DNA of 64,000 nucleotides from Pedobacter antarcticus. GTDB lineage: Bacteria; Bacteroidota; Bacteroidia; Sphingobacteriales; Sphingobacteriaceae. Made by a program: the position numbers and the translations under genes. This document shows, piece after piece, positions 1-8,146 of this stretch (its first letter is position 1; every line of letters begins with the position of its first letter). The stretch is taken from positions 94,167-158,166 of the forward strand of contig NZ_FONS01000008.1 of the NCBI RefSeq assembly GCF_900112985.1, read 5' to 3'. The notes under the pieces are model-generated. The model was not told the origin of the DNA and did no database searches. It saw only the letters and a program-made list of their open reading frames with translations.

Positions 1-86
1 ACCCTTGGTATACCCTTCCTTTACCCAAAGGGTATACCAAGGGTATCGCAACGGTATACCAAGGGTAAAGGAAGGGTATCGCAACC
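1..86. repeat. Modular direct and inverted repeat at the window edge
   Basis: The stretch is built from a few short modules: the palindrome GGTATACC, AAGGGTA and TCGCAAC. GGTATACCAAGGGTA occurs at 31-45 and 53-67, and AAGGGTATCGCAAC at 39-52 and 72-85. In the opposite sense, 1-14 is the exact reverse complement of 31-44, and 11-26 of 63-78. The second unit is 11 bp longer than the first because an AAGGAAGGGTA module is inserted. The array probably continues outside the window. It lies downstream of the DUF2132 gene, so it could fold in that gene's transcript or belong to a dispersed intergenic repeat family; the function is unknown. Confidence 0.8.
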
Positions 87-140
87 CCGAAGAAAAACAA
101 AAGAATACTTAATGGTTTAGGCAGCTAAACTGCTGGGAGA

Positions 141-365
141 CTAATCAAAAGTATCCAGATATAGTTTCTCTACTTTTTTCCTCGCCCAATCTGTTTTACG
201 AAGGAATTTAAGGCTGGATTTCAAACTCGGATCATTCGTAAAACACGCGATTTTAACGTGAGTACCCAATTCTTCCCAACCGTAATGCCAAACCAGTTGC
301 TTGAGGATAAATTCCAGGGTTTTACCGTGTAAAGGATTATTAACTTGTTTTTCGTCTGTTGTCAT
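141..365 (-). CDS. DUF2132 (VF530-type) small conserved protein
   Basis: A 74-residue protein matching the DUF2132 family, whose members are about 70 residues long. The typical core is visible: HGKTLEFIL, the HYGWEELG segment, then [18 protein letters not shown] and a WARKKVE segment near the C-terminus. The family has a known small fold of VF530 type but no established function. The reading frame is open upstream for 27 more codons, but those have no family resemblance, and a TAnnTTTG element at 444-451 would start transcription near 440. The ATG at 365 is therefore preferred. The gene is divergent from the DUF2027 gene. Confidence 0.8.
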   Translation of the reverse strand: MTTDEKQVNNPLHGKTLEFILKQLVWHYGWEELGTHVKIACFTNDPSLKSSLKFLRKTDWARKKVEKLYLDTFD

Positions 366-443
366 ATTGAAAATTATTAAGTCCGGAGGATCAGAAACTG
401 AGGCACCTTTCTGCTGACAGCAGGTCATTCCCGGACTCAGCCC

Positions 444-451
444 CAAAGATA
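444..451 (-). promoter_or_regulatory. Putative -7 element for the DUF2132 gene
   Basis: Read leftwards this is TATCTTTG, a match to the Bacteroidota -7 consensus TAnnTTTG. No TTG is seen at the expected -33 distance, so support is partial. It would give a leader of about 75 nt before the ATG at 365. Confidence 0.4.
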
Positions 452-470
452 AAATTTATTTTATTATGCT

Positions 471-478
471 TAGGTTTG
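471..478 (+). promoter_or_regulatory. Putative -7 element for the DUF2027 gene
   Basis: TAGGTTTG matches TAnnTTTG and lies 42 nt before the ATG at 521. It is divergent from the leftward element at 444-451, so the two genes appear to share a short control region. No clear -33 box is seen. Confidence 0.4.
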
Positions 479-520
479 CAGGTAAGGGAATCACCCCCGG
501 CTTTATAAAAACCAGCGTAT

Positions 521-1165
521 ATGAATTTAAATTTAGGAGATTTTGTTCGTTTTGTAGACGAAAACATCGAAGGTTATATCACAAAGATTATTGATAAAGA
601 TACTATTGGCGTAACGGATTCCAATGATTTTGAAATTCCTGTTCAAGCCAGTAAAGTCACCTTGGTTCATGGCGATATTCCGGAAGACAACGCAGTGGTT
701 TCCAACCGCCCGCAGGCTGCTGCACCGGTGGCCGAATTTAAAAAGGAAGGCGTTTACCTGGCAGTTATTACCGATCAGCATAGCGCAGCGGTTGCACATT
801 TCCACCTGGTGAATGAAACTTCATTTCAATTGCTGGGTTCATTTACCACTGCAAAATCCGGACACTTCAAAGGAGAATTTGCGGCATTGATTGCTCCGGG
901 GACTACGAAGAAAGTATTCAGTGCAAATCTGGGTGATATTCAGTTGTGGCCTGAATTCAGAATCGATATTCTTTTTTCGACCGCTGCCGATATTGAACCG
1001 CTTCCGGCTTTACATTATAAACAGCAGCTGCGTGGAAAAGACCTTTCAGTTGCCAAAGTTGACATTCCCCTACTCAAACAGAAAGGCTGGCAGATCAGAT
1101 TGGATGAACCTGCCCCGCTTATAGATGCACAACTTCTTAAAGAAAGTTTTTTTAAGGCTAGATAG
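521..1165 (+). CDS. DUF2027 domain protein lacking the C-terminal Smr domain
   Basis: A 214-residue cytoplasmic protein. The N-terminus (LGDFVRFVDENIEGYITKI) is the small beta-rich opening domain of the Bacteroidota DUF2027 family, followed by a middle beta domain with GHFKGEFAALI and WPEFRIDILF. As I know the family, members usually run to well over 300 residues and end in a Smr (MutS2-like) nuclease domain; here the frame stops after LKESFFKAR, and the next gene starts 22 bp later. It is therefore either a natural short form or a truncated copy. The family role is unknown. No signal peptide or membrane segment is visible. Confidence 0.75.
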   Translation: MNLNLGDFVRFVDENIEGYITKIIDKDTIGVTDSNDFEIPVQASKVTLVHGDIPEDNAVVSNRPQAAAPVAEFKKEGVYLAVITDQHSAAVAHFHLVNETSFQLLGSFTTAKSGHFKGEFAALIAPGTTKKVFSANLGDIQLWPEFRIDILFSTAADIEPLPALHYKQQLRGKDLSVAKVDIPLLKQKGWQIRLDEPAPLIDAQLLKESFFKAR

Positions 1166-1187
1166 CCTGTACCCCAGATAATCGCTT

Positions 1188-2480
1188 ATGACTGAACCTC
1201 AACTGCTTAAACATATTTCCCCTGTCAGCCGCTGGACCTACAATTTACTTACCAAATGGGGCGTAGACCATGATCTTGCTTCTTTTCTGAATTTATTTGC
1301 TTTAGTATTCGCACTAATTGTTCTGGTCTATGTTGTCCACAGGGGTATCCGTCGGATACTCAGGCTCATACTTATCAGAATAAGCAAAACCTACCCGCTT
1401 AATTTTTTCAGGCATCTGCTGAATAACAGGCTCCCGCATTATATCGCCTCAAGTGTGGTTCTGGTTTTTGTACAACTGGTCTTACCAGTTGTGCTGGCAG
1501 ATTTCCCGGAATGGATTAAACCGGCGAATATTATAGCAGATTGTTATATGGTTTTTGTAGTGATCTGGATTCTGATGACGCTGATTAAAGCGGGCGCAGA
1601 TGATTTCCGCAATAAACCTGCATTCCGCGGACAGCCTATAGATAGTTATCTGCAGGTAATCAGACTAATTTTATTCTTAATTGGTGCAGTAGTCATCTAC
1701 TCCAACCTGACCGGACAGTCAATTGTGGCATTCTTCACAGCAATGGGTGCCATCTCCGCAGTATTACTCTTAATGTTCAAGGATACCATCATGGGGTTCG
1801 TGGCCAGCATTCAGATTACAGCAAATGATACTGTACGCATCGGAGACTGGATTACGATGAGCAAATTCGGGGCTGACGGTGACGTCGTGGAAATTAACCT
1901 GACTACAGTAAAGGTTCAGAATTTTGATAAGACTATTACGACTATTCCCACATACTCGCTGATTTCAGATTCCTTCCAAAACTGGAGAGGCATGACAAAA
2001 ACAGGCGGAAGAAGGATCAAAAGGGCTATCTATATAAAACAGTCCTCTATTCGTTTTATAACTCCAGAGGAAGTTGAGCAGATGAAACAGATCCAGTCAC
2101 TGACAAGTTATATAGAACACCGGCAGAAGGATATTGACAAAAGTAATGAGCGGTCTGGAGCAGATAAATCTTTACTGGTCAACGGCCGCAACCTGACTAA
2201 TGCCGGGCTTTTCCGGAAATATATAGACAATTACCTTTCCAATCATACCGGAACGCACAAGAACATGTCGATGATGGTGCGCCACCTCGCTCCCACACCT
2301 TACGGACTGCCACTTGAAATCTATGTCTTCGCGGGAACAACCAAATGGATAGATTATGAACATATTATGGCCGATATTTTTGACCATGTAATTTCAGCAG
2401 CACCTTATTTCAATCTGCAGATCGGAGAGCTTGACAGTACACAGGCACAAGGCCGTATCTCACCTGAAACACTGGAATAA
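1188..2480 (+). CDS. MscS-family mechanosensitive channel, YbdG-like
   Basis: A 430-residue inner-membrane protein of the small-conductance mechanosensitive channel family. N-terminal hydrophobic helices lie at about residues 30-55, 85-105 and 115-140. The pore-lining segment follows at about 175-205 with FFTAMGAISAVLLLMFKDT, then the MscS beta domain with DTVRIGDWITM and FQNWRGM. The insertion and long C-terminal region resemble E. coli YbdG (a miniconductance channel linked to osmotic downshift) more than MscS itself. It follows the DUF2027 gene by 22 bp and may be co-transcribed with it. A strong bidirectional hairpin follows the stop. Confidence 0.88.
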   Translation: MTEPQLLKHISPVSRWTYNLLTKWGVDHDLASFLNLFALVFALIVLVYVVHRGIRRILRLILIRISKTYPLNFFRHLLNNRLPHYIASSVVLVFVQLVLPVVLADFPEWIKPANIIADCYMVFVVIWILMTLIKAGADDFRNKPAFRGQPIDSYLQVIRLILFLIGAVVIYSNLTGQSIVAFFTAMGAISAVLLLMFKDTIMGFVASIQITANDTVRIGDWITMSKFGADGDVVEINLTTVKVQNFDKTITTIPTYSLISDSFQNWRGMTKTGGRRIKRAIYIKQSSIRFITPEEVEQMKQIQSLTSYIEHRQKDIDKSNERSGADKSLLVNGRNLTNAGLFRKYIDNYLSNHTGTHKNMSMMVRHLAPTPYGLPLEIYVFAGTTKWIDYEHIMADIFDHVISAAPYFNLQIGELDSTQAQGRISPETLE

Positions 2481-2536
2481 ACTAATAAAAAGAAAGGCTG
2501 TCATTGATAAAATGTACAGCCTTTCTTTTTATTAGT
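2481..2536. terminator. Bidirectional rho-independent terminator
   Basis: A perfect 21-bp inverted repeat (2481-2501 with 2516-2536) around a 14-nt loop. A-rich and T-rich flanks give a T-run in both directions, so it can end both the channel gene and the converging M1 peptidase gene, whose stop codon begins at 2537. Confidence 0.92.
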
Positions 2537-4525
2537 TTATTTAAACCACGTATTATTCGCCGGGTCTATATCTGGCAGAACCTTGTCCGGATCCAGCTCA
2601 GCTGAAACCAGCTCTTCTGTGGTCGGATAATCCACTACCCAGCTTTTATTACTCATCCAGATATCAACCGGTAACTTGATAGTATCTTTACGTCCGCTTT
2701 TTGTAGTTACACGTAAGATCACCGGCATCGGCATTTGCTGAAGGTTATCTATCTTCAAATGATAACTTTCAATTTTACCGTCTTTCATTACAGGCGTTAC
2801 AGAACTGATGGCCTGGTCTAATTTCCAGTTGCCAATAAACCAGCCTTTCCAGAACCAGGAAAGATCTTCACCAGCTGCATTTTCCATAGAGCGGAAGAAA
2901 TCGAATGGTGTAGGATGTTTATATGCCCAGTGGCTAATGTATTGTTTAAAAGCATAATCAAACCTGTCTTCACCAAGAATCTGGTCTCTTAAAAGATTAA
3001 GTCCCCATCCTGGTTTACTGTACAGATTAACGCCTATATTTTTCTCTTCCATTGCATCTGGCGTCAGCATAATAAACTCCCGCTCCGAATTTGCCAGATA
3101 ACGCGCAACTTTATGCATATCTACCGCCGGTGATTTATATTCGCCTTTATTAAATTCTGCAGAAGAAATACCATTGATAAAGGTATTAAAACCCTCATCC
3201 ATCCATCCGTATTTGCGTTCATTGCTGCCAACTATCATTGGGAACCAGCTATGGCCAAACTCGTGGTCTACCACACCCCATACATCTCCATTTTTAGCTT
3301 TCCAGCCACAAAAGACAATTCCAGGGTATTCCATACCGCTAATATTAGAAGCAATATTAACCGCCATCGGATAAGGATAAGGAAACCATTTATTAGAGTA
3401 ATGCTCAATACTAGCTTTTACATACTCCACTCCCCTGCCATAGCTGTCATCGCCATTACTCTCCACAGGCTGAGCAGAAACCGCCAATGACTTCTTACCA
3501 TCAGCAAGATTAATCCTTGCCGCATCCAGCACAAAAGCTTTAGAAGAAGCCCAGGCTACGTCACGCGTATTGTTCATCTTAAATTTCCAGGTCAGCTGTT
3601 TACCGGAAGGACGTGATTTAGGGTCTGTCACTTCCTGAGCAGAGCGGATTGCAATTTTCTGGTCGCTGTTTTTAGCTGCATTCCAGCGTTTCAACTGTTC
3701 TGCGGTAAAAACCTCCTGCGGATTTAGCAATTCACCTGATCCCATCAAAATATGACTGGCAGGTGCAGTTACAGAAAAGTTAACATCTCCATATTCACAG
3801 TAAAATTCAGATGCACCCCAATAAGGCAAAGTGTTCCATCCGGTTACATCATCATAGACAGCCATTCTAGGGAACCATTGTGCAATAGTGAAAATTTCTC
3901 CGTTTTGAGTCTCCAGATGTCCCATACGATCAGAGCCATTTTTAGGGACAATAAAAGAGAAATCCATCTTTAAAGTGATTACTTCTCCGTTGGCAGCAAG
4001 CGGGCGATCCAGACGGATTTGCATTCTGGTATCTTCAATGATCGAAGTAAACTTTAAATCTTTTCCTTTTTGCGCTACATTCAGACCTGAGATGGTATAC
4101 CCACCTTCGACTTTCTCTCCCCTGGCTCCGTAACGGCTACCCGCTTTGATCAGACTGTTACCTCTGGAACCCTCTTTAAAAAGGTTCTGATCTAACTGAA
4201 GCCATAAATAAGGTAAAGCATCCGGGCTATTGTTTTTATAGGTTATGGTTACTGTACCACTAACTTTATTCTGCGTTTCATCTAATACTGCCGAAATATT
4301 ATAATCGGCACGGTTCTGCCAGTATTTAGGGCCCGGATATCCACTTGCCGAACGGTATTCATTACCATTCTGGGTATAGAACAATGGACTAAAAGCCACA
4401 TGTGGATCATAACCCTGTTTAGCTGCATCCTGAGCAACAGCACTGATACTATAAACAAAAAACACTGCCATCAGGAGTGTTTTCTGAACAAAATGGTTCT
4501 TCATTCGTGTAAAGGTTTTATACAT
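2537..4525 (-). CDS. Secreted M1-family metallopeptidase
   Basis: A 662-residue zinc peptidase of the M1 (gluzincin aminopeptidase) family. A signal peptide ends near AVAQDAAK (about residue 32). The substrate-binding GMEYPG motif is followed by the zinc site HEFGHSW, with the third ligand expected in the downstream DEGFNTF segment. Export to the periplasm or beyond points to peptide scavenging. A second ATG at codon 8 (4504) would give a more usual signal peptide and is an equally good start. The gene lies 5 bp after the stop of the secreted protein gene at 4531-5268, so the two are probably one operon. Confidence 0.88.
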   Translation of the reverse strand: MYKTFTRMKNHFVQKTLLMAVFFVYSISAVAQDAAKQGYDPHVAFSPLFYTQNGNEYRSASGYPGPKYWQNRADYNISAVLDETQNKVSGTVTITYKNNSPDALPYLWLQLDQNLFKEGSRGNSLIKAGSRYGARGEKVEGGYTISGLNVAQKGKDLKFTSIIEDTRMQIRLDRPLAANGEVITLKMDFSFIVPKNGSDRMGHLETQNGEIFTIAQWFPRMAVYDDVTGWNTLPYWGASEFYCEYGDVNFSVTAPASHILMGSGELLNPQEVFTAEQLKRWNAAKNSDQKIAIRSAQEVTDPKSRPSGKQLTWKFKMNNTRDVAWASSKAFVLDAARINLADGKKSLAVSAQPVESNGDDSYGRGVEYVKASIEHYSNKWFPYPYPMAVNIASNISGMEYPGIVFCGWKAKNGDVWGVVDHEFGHSWFPMIVGSNERKYGWMDEGFNTFINGISSAEFNKGEYKSPAVDMHKVARYLANSEREFIMLTPDAMEEKNIGVNLYSKPGWGLNLLRDQILGEDRFDYAFKQYISHWAYKHPTPFDFFRSMENAAGEDLSWFWKGWFIGNWKLDQAISSVTPVMKDGKIESYHLKIDNLQQMPMPVILRVTTKSGRKDTIKLPVDIWMSNKSWVVDYPTTEELVSAELDPDKVLPDIDPANNTWFK

Positions 4526-4530
4526 TGGTT

Positions 4531-5268
4531 CTATTTTTTAATGAGTTTAGGCATAGGCGGAGTTCTGCGCTGATCCGGCGGAAGTTTCATCCAGGCCTGA
4601 TATGCCTGCGCAATATAATAATCATAATTAAATGGAGGATCGGTTTTTACAGTAGCTACTGTAGGGCGGTAGAAATTAATAAAGTCTTTCAGTTCCTGGC
4701 CTTTAATCTTCAACATGCCACTGATATATTCTTCATTGAAATAATGATTGATCTCCGATTCATAATAGGCACGTTCCTCCAATGCCTCTTCCTTAATTTT
4801 CTCTCTCCTTGCTTTACCCGAGCCAAAAGCCAACCCAATTCCACCGGCACGCTGAATGTTTTTGGTAGGTGCAATTCCAGATACACGTTTGAATGCCTGC
4901 CCCTGTCCTGCTTTCAGATCCAGATCTTTAGAAAGCCGGGCACTCTGAACGTCAACCTGTTTAAGATTGTTGGAAAGTGGCGGCAAATAGATAGTTTTAC
5001 TTTGCATACTGGTTAGATACAAAGTGTCAGTATGGTAGCCCGGAAGATAAAACTCCAGTAAATCTCCTTTTTCCGCGCGGATTGAAAATTGCCCGGCGGC
5101 ACCTGTTTCCATCGTTACGTCTTTGGTCAGGTTTTTCACTCTTACCTTTTGTAACGGCATACTTTTGTTCTCCTGATCAAAAACTCCACCACTAATACCC
5201 GATTGTGCAGAAGCAACCCAGGGTAAAGCGCAGATGACAGCGGCTAATATGATTTTTATTTTATTCAT
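4531..5268 (-). CDS. Secreted protein with carboxypeptidase-like regulatory domain
   Basis: A 245-residue protein with a clear signal peptide (cleavage after about residue 21, WVASAQS). Residues about 25-95 form a CarboxypepD_reg-like beta-sandwich, with [18 protein letters not shown] and [18 protein letters not shown], the fold also found at the N-terminus of SusC proteins. The rest is charged and helical with no family I recognise. It is the first gene of a likely two-gene unit with the M1 peptidase, so it may be an envelope partner of that enzyme. The function is unknown. Confidence 0.7.
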   Translation of the reverse strand: MNKIKIILAAVICALPWVASAQSGISGGVFDQENKSMPLQKVRVKNLTKDVTMETGAAGQFSIRAEKGDLLEFYLPGYHTDTLYLTSMQSKTIYLPPLSNNLKQVDVQSARLSKDLDLKAGQGQAFKRVSGIAPTKNIQRAGGIGLAFGSGKARREKIKEEALEERAYYESEINHYFNEEYISGMLKIKGQELKDFINFYRPTVATVKTDPPFNYDYYIAQAYQAWMKLPPDQRRTPPMPKLIKK

Positions 5269-5322
5269 GCGTTGAGATAGATTTAGGTAAAGCTAAGGAT
5301 TGACGGGTTTACGGCTGATATT

Positions 5323-5682
5323 TTAACAAAAATTAACAGCATACTGTTCTGCGTCAAAACTGATTAATACAGGTTTTCCGTTTACTTCAACAACAGGTCT
5401 TTTGATCGCACTGGTATTTTCAAGCAGTACAGCGATAGCCGAATTTTCGTCCTTCACTCCAGCCTGCACAGCAGGATCCAGCTTACGCCAGGTCGTTCCT
5501 TTTTTATTAAGTACAATTTCCCAGCCAAAAACTGCCGACCATTGTGCTAATTTTTCCCTTGTAATCCCCGCTTTTTTAAAATCGTGAAAAGTATAATTCA
5601 GACCCTGTTCTTCCAGCCAGACCCTGGCTTTTTTTACAGTATTGCAATTTGGAATACCATAAACTGTAATTGTTGCTTCCAT
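5323..5682 (-). CDS. ArsC/Spx-family (YffB-like) reductase-fold protein
   Basis: A 119-residue thioredoxin-fold protein of the ArsC/Spx/YffB family. The N-terminus reads TVYGIPNCNTVKKARVWLE, with one cysteine where Spx has CxxC and arsenate reductase has its catalytic Cys. The C-terminal half holds the usual KRPVVEVNGKPVLISF segment. Length fits the family. The spacing around the cysteine and the NTVKKA context are closest to YffB-type members, whose substrate is not well defined; arsenate reduction is not implied, and there are no ars genes nearby. Transcribed alone, leftwards. Confidence 0.82.
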   Translation of the reverse strand: MEATITVYGIPNCNTVKKARVWLEEQGLNYTFHDFKKAGITREKLAQWSAVFGWEIVLNKKGTTWRKLDPAVQAGVKDENSAIAVLLENTSAIKRPVVEVNGKPVLISFDAEQYAVNFC

Positions 5683-5794
5683 AGGCGCAATTTAACCCAT
5701 ATTTCATTATTCATCACATTTATTCTCCAGTTCGTCACATTTTCATCAGGCCTAAAAACGACTTCCGTAATATTGTAGAAGAAATTAACAATTT

Positions 5795-7309
5795 ATGACT
5801 CATATTAAACTTCCCTTCAGTTTTAAGGAACTTCAAAAAACAGAATTCAAAATTGTCAGCGCAATTTATGCTTTCGCGATTCTAACCTTAATTTCAAGCG
5901 GAAATAATGCCCATGATATTCCCTACGAATTCAGTCAGGCGGGTATCCGTTTCAATTATATTTATAACTACTTCATTCCCGCAGTATTTAAATATTCCCT
6001 TCTATATTTCAGTTTTCTGCTCCTTAATTTTTGCAGCCTTCCTGCCCTGTACAGGAAAACAAATACTGGAATGCATTTATGTCTGATCTTTATTGTATTC
6101 GTGTTTGCCGGACTAATTATCAGTGTCACCAGAACGTATAGCCAGGCCTTTCTGCTAATTCGTTACGATACTATTCAGGACGCTTATGAACAAATATTTT
6201 TTAATGGCTTTGGTTATGCGGCATGGCTGGTCGTACTAATTGCAATTTATGTCGCCTTAAAGAACCTCATCTTTCATTTTGCCAACCAACAAGAGCGGAA
6301 TGATCTCAGTCAGCAAAAACTGGAGATCTTGTTTGGCTCAATTATCTGGTTTGCGGGTATTTTATTCTGGCTGGCCACAAACGCGGGGTTTCAGGTAATT
6401 ATTTGCTGGACATTAATTTCTGCCACAGCGATATGGTTATTTATCCATTCGGTATACGAATTGATTCCTCAAATCTTTGATACGGCAAAAAAACCGTTGC
6501 GTACCTATCTCTATAAACTAAGCGGACTTATCCTGATAAGCCTTATCGCTACGTGTCTGCTTGCATTTCTAATCAGTGGCAGAAATCAGCTTATCCCAAT
6601 TGTGATTGCATTTAACCTGCCTGTACAATACCTGATCACTGCGCCCCTGGCATGGCAGATCTACAAAAGAAGAAATTCTACGGCCGAACAGATCTATAAG
6701 TTAAAGAAGGAACTGGGCCAAACCGACGCCAACCTGAATTTTCTCAAATCGCAAATCAATCCGCATTTTCTGTTCAATGCCTTAAATACGCTCTATGGAA
6801 CTGCATTGCAGGAAAAAGCAGACCGTACGTCTGAAGGAATTCAAAAACTGGGAGATATGATGCGTTTTATGCTACAGGAAAATATGCAGGATAAAATTTC
6901 GCTGATAAGGGATCTGGATTATCTTAAGAATTATATCGACCTGCAAAAACTCAGGACTTCACAGTCAGTAGATATTACGATCAGCACCCAAATAGAGGAG
7001 CAGTTTACCGAGCTGCAGATTTCACCGATGCTGCTTATCCCTTTTGTAGAGAATGCATTTAAACATGGCATAAGTCTGCAACAGCCTTCGCATATTAAAA
7101 TTACGCTGCAAACTAAAGAAAACACCTTGTATTTTGATGTACATAACAGCATTCACCTTAAATCGGAAAATGACCCGGAAAGAACGCACAGCGGAATCGG
7201 ACTGGAAAATGTCAAACAACGCCTGATGCTGCTATATCCCGCGAAACATGAATTACTCATCAGAGAGAGTGCGAAAGAATTTTTTGTACATTTAACCCTG
7301 AAATTATAA
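5795..7309 (+). CDS. LytS/YehU-type sensor histidine kinase
   Basis: A 504-residue membrane kinase. The N-terminal half holds about seven hydrophobic helices up to residue 290, with no recognisable periplasmic sensor domain. It is followed by the His_kinase domain of the LytS class with QINPHFLFNALNTLYG (phospho-acceptor His324) and an HATPase domain with LIPFVENAFKHGI and SGIGLENVKQRL. The response regulator starts 3 bp after the stop, so the two form a two-component pair. The signal is unknown. A TAATATTG sequence at 5768-5775 resembles a -7 element with one mismatch. Confidence 0.9.
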   Translation: MTHIKLPFSFKELQKTEFKIVSAIYAFAILTLISSGNNAHDIPYEFSQAGIRFNYIYNYFIPAVFKYSLLYFSFLLLNFCSLPALYRKTNTGMHLCLIFIVFVFAGLIISVTRTYSQAFLLIRYDTIQDAYEQIFFNGFGYAAWLVVLIAIYVALKNLIFHFANQQERNDLSQQKLEILFGSIIWFAGILFWLATNAGFQVIICWTLISATAIWLFIHSVYELIPQIFDTAKKPLRTYLYKLSGLILISLIATCLLAFLISGRNQLIPIVIAFNLPVQYLITAPLAWQIYKRRNSTAEQIYKLKKELGQTDANLNFLKSQINPHFLFNALNTLYGTALQEKADRTSEGIQKLGDMMRFMLQENMQDKISLIRDLDYLKNYIDLQKLRTSQSVDITISTQIEEQFTELQISPMLLIPFVENAFKHGISLQQPSHIKITLQTKENTLYFDVHNSIHLKSENDPERTHSGIGLENVKQRLMLLYPAKHELLIRESAKEFFVHLTLKL

Positions 7310-7312
7310 AAG

Positions 7313-7996
7313 ATGAATGCCATTGCGATAGATGATGAACCCATAGCCCTGGATGTGGTCAGTTCCCTGGCCGGAAAGGTTCCATTTATCGACCTCAAAG
7401 CCTGTTTCACCAATGCTTTTGATGCGATTATTTACCTGAAACAAAATCCGGTGGATCTGATATTCCTGGATATCCAGATGCCCGATATCAATGGAATAGA
7501 TTTCCTGAACAGCCTCTCCCACCCTCCGCTCGTAATTTTCACAACTGCTTATGCTGAGCATGCAGTTAAAGGGTTTGAATTAAACGCCCTGGACTACCTG
7601 CTGAAACCATTCTCTCTTTCCAGGTTTCTAAAAGCCTGTAACAAGGCCGAAGAGTTATTCAGGCTCAGAAAGAATGCAGACCAGCAAAATACGGACCTGC
7701 ACTTGTTCATCAAAGATGGTTATGAACAGATAAAAATTAATGTGTCCGACATCCTCTATATTGAGGCTGCAGGAAATTACACGCAGGTGCACAGAAAGGA
7801 ACAGCCCCTGGTCAGTACCCGCATGCCAATTAGCGAGATGTTAAGCTTACTCCCCGCCGGACAGTTCATCAGAACACACCGCGCATTCATTGTCGCAAGA
7901 AAATCTATCACAAGATTTGACCGCAATCAAGTATGGATTGATACGCTCCAAATCCCTATAGGGCCCAGTTATGCCCAATGTATGCAAGATCTCTAG
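7313..7996 (+). CDS. LytTR-family response regulator
   Basis: A 227-residue DNA-binding regulator. The receiver domain spans residues 1-115, with the acidic pair IDDEP, phospho-acceptor Asp53 in LIFLDIQMP, and the KP signature in DYLLKPFS. A LytTR DNA-binding domain follows at about 130-225 (FIKDGYEQIKINVSDILYIE, FIRTHRAFIV). It pairs with the LytS-like kinase immediately upstream. Regulators of this class in Bacteroidota often act on nearby transport or envelope genes, but no target can be read here. Confidence 0.92.
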   Translation: MNAIAIDDEPIALDVVSSLAGKVPFIDLKACFTNAFDAIIYLKQNPVDLIFLDIQMPDINGIDFLNSLSHPPLVIFTTAYAEHAVKGFELNALDYLLKPFSLSRFLKACNKAEELFRLRKNADQQNTDLHLFIKDGYEQIKINVSDILYIEAAGNYTQVHRKEQPLVSTRMPISEMLSLLPAGQFIRTHRAFIVARKSITRFDRNQVWIDTLQIPIGPSYAQCMQDL

Positions 7997-8146
7997 AAAA
8001 ATTCTCTCCAAAATTCACTTCTTTACTCCCGGAACCCGGATTTATACTTATTATTGTTATAAATTCTAACACTATATTCCACTTCAGCAAATAACCTGGG
8101 ACTAATTTATGCTGAAGGATATTTCATCACCACTATTTCGTATTTT

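Noticed and set aside
1..86. CRISPR-like array
   Set aside because: Units are not separated by unique spacers of constant length, and no cas genes are present; the modules are interleaved direct and inverted copies.
4525..5016. 163-codon rightward open frame
   Set aside because: It is antisense to the secreted protein gene at 4531-5268, with no family resemblance and a composition typical of shadow frames.
5323..5682. Arsenate resistance reductase
   Set aside because: No other ars genes are nearby, and the motif is closer to YffB/Spx-type members.
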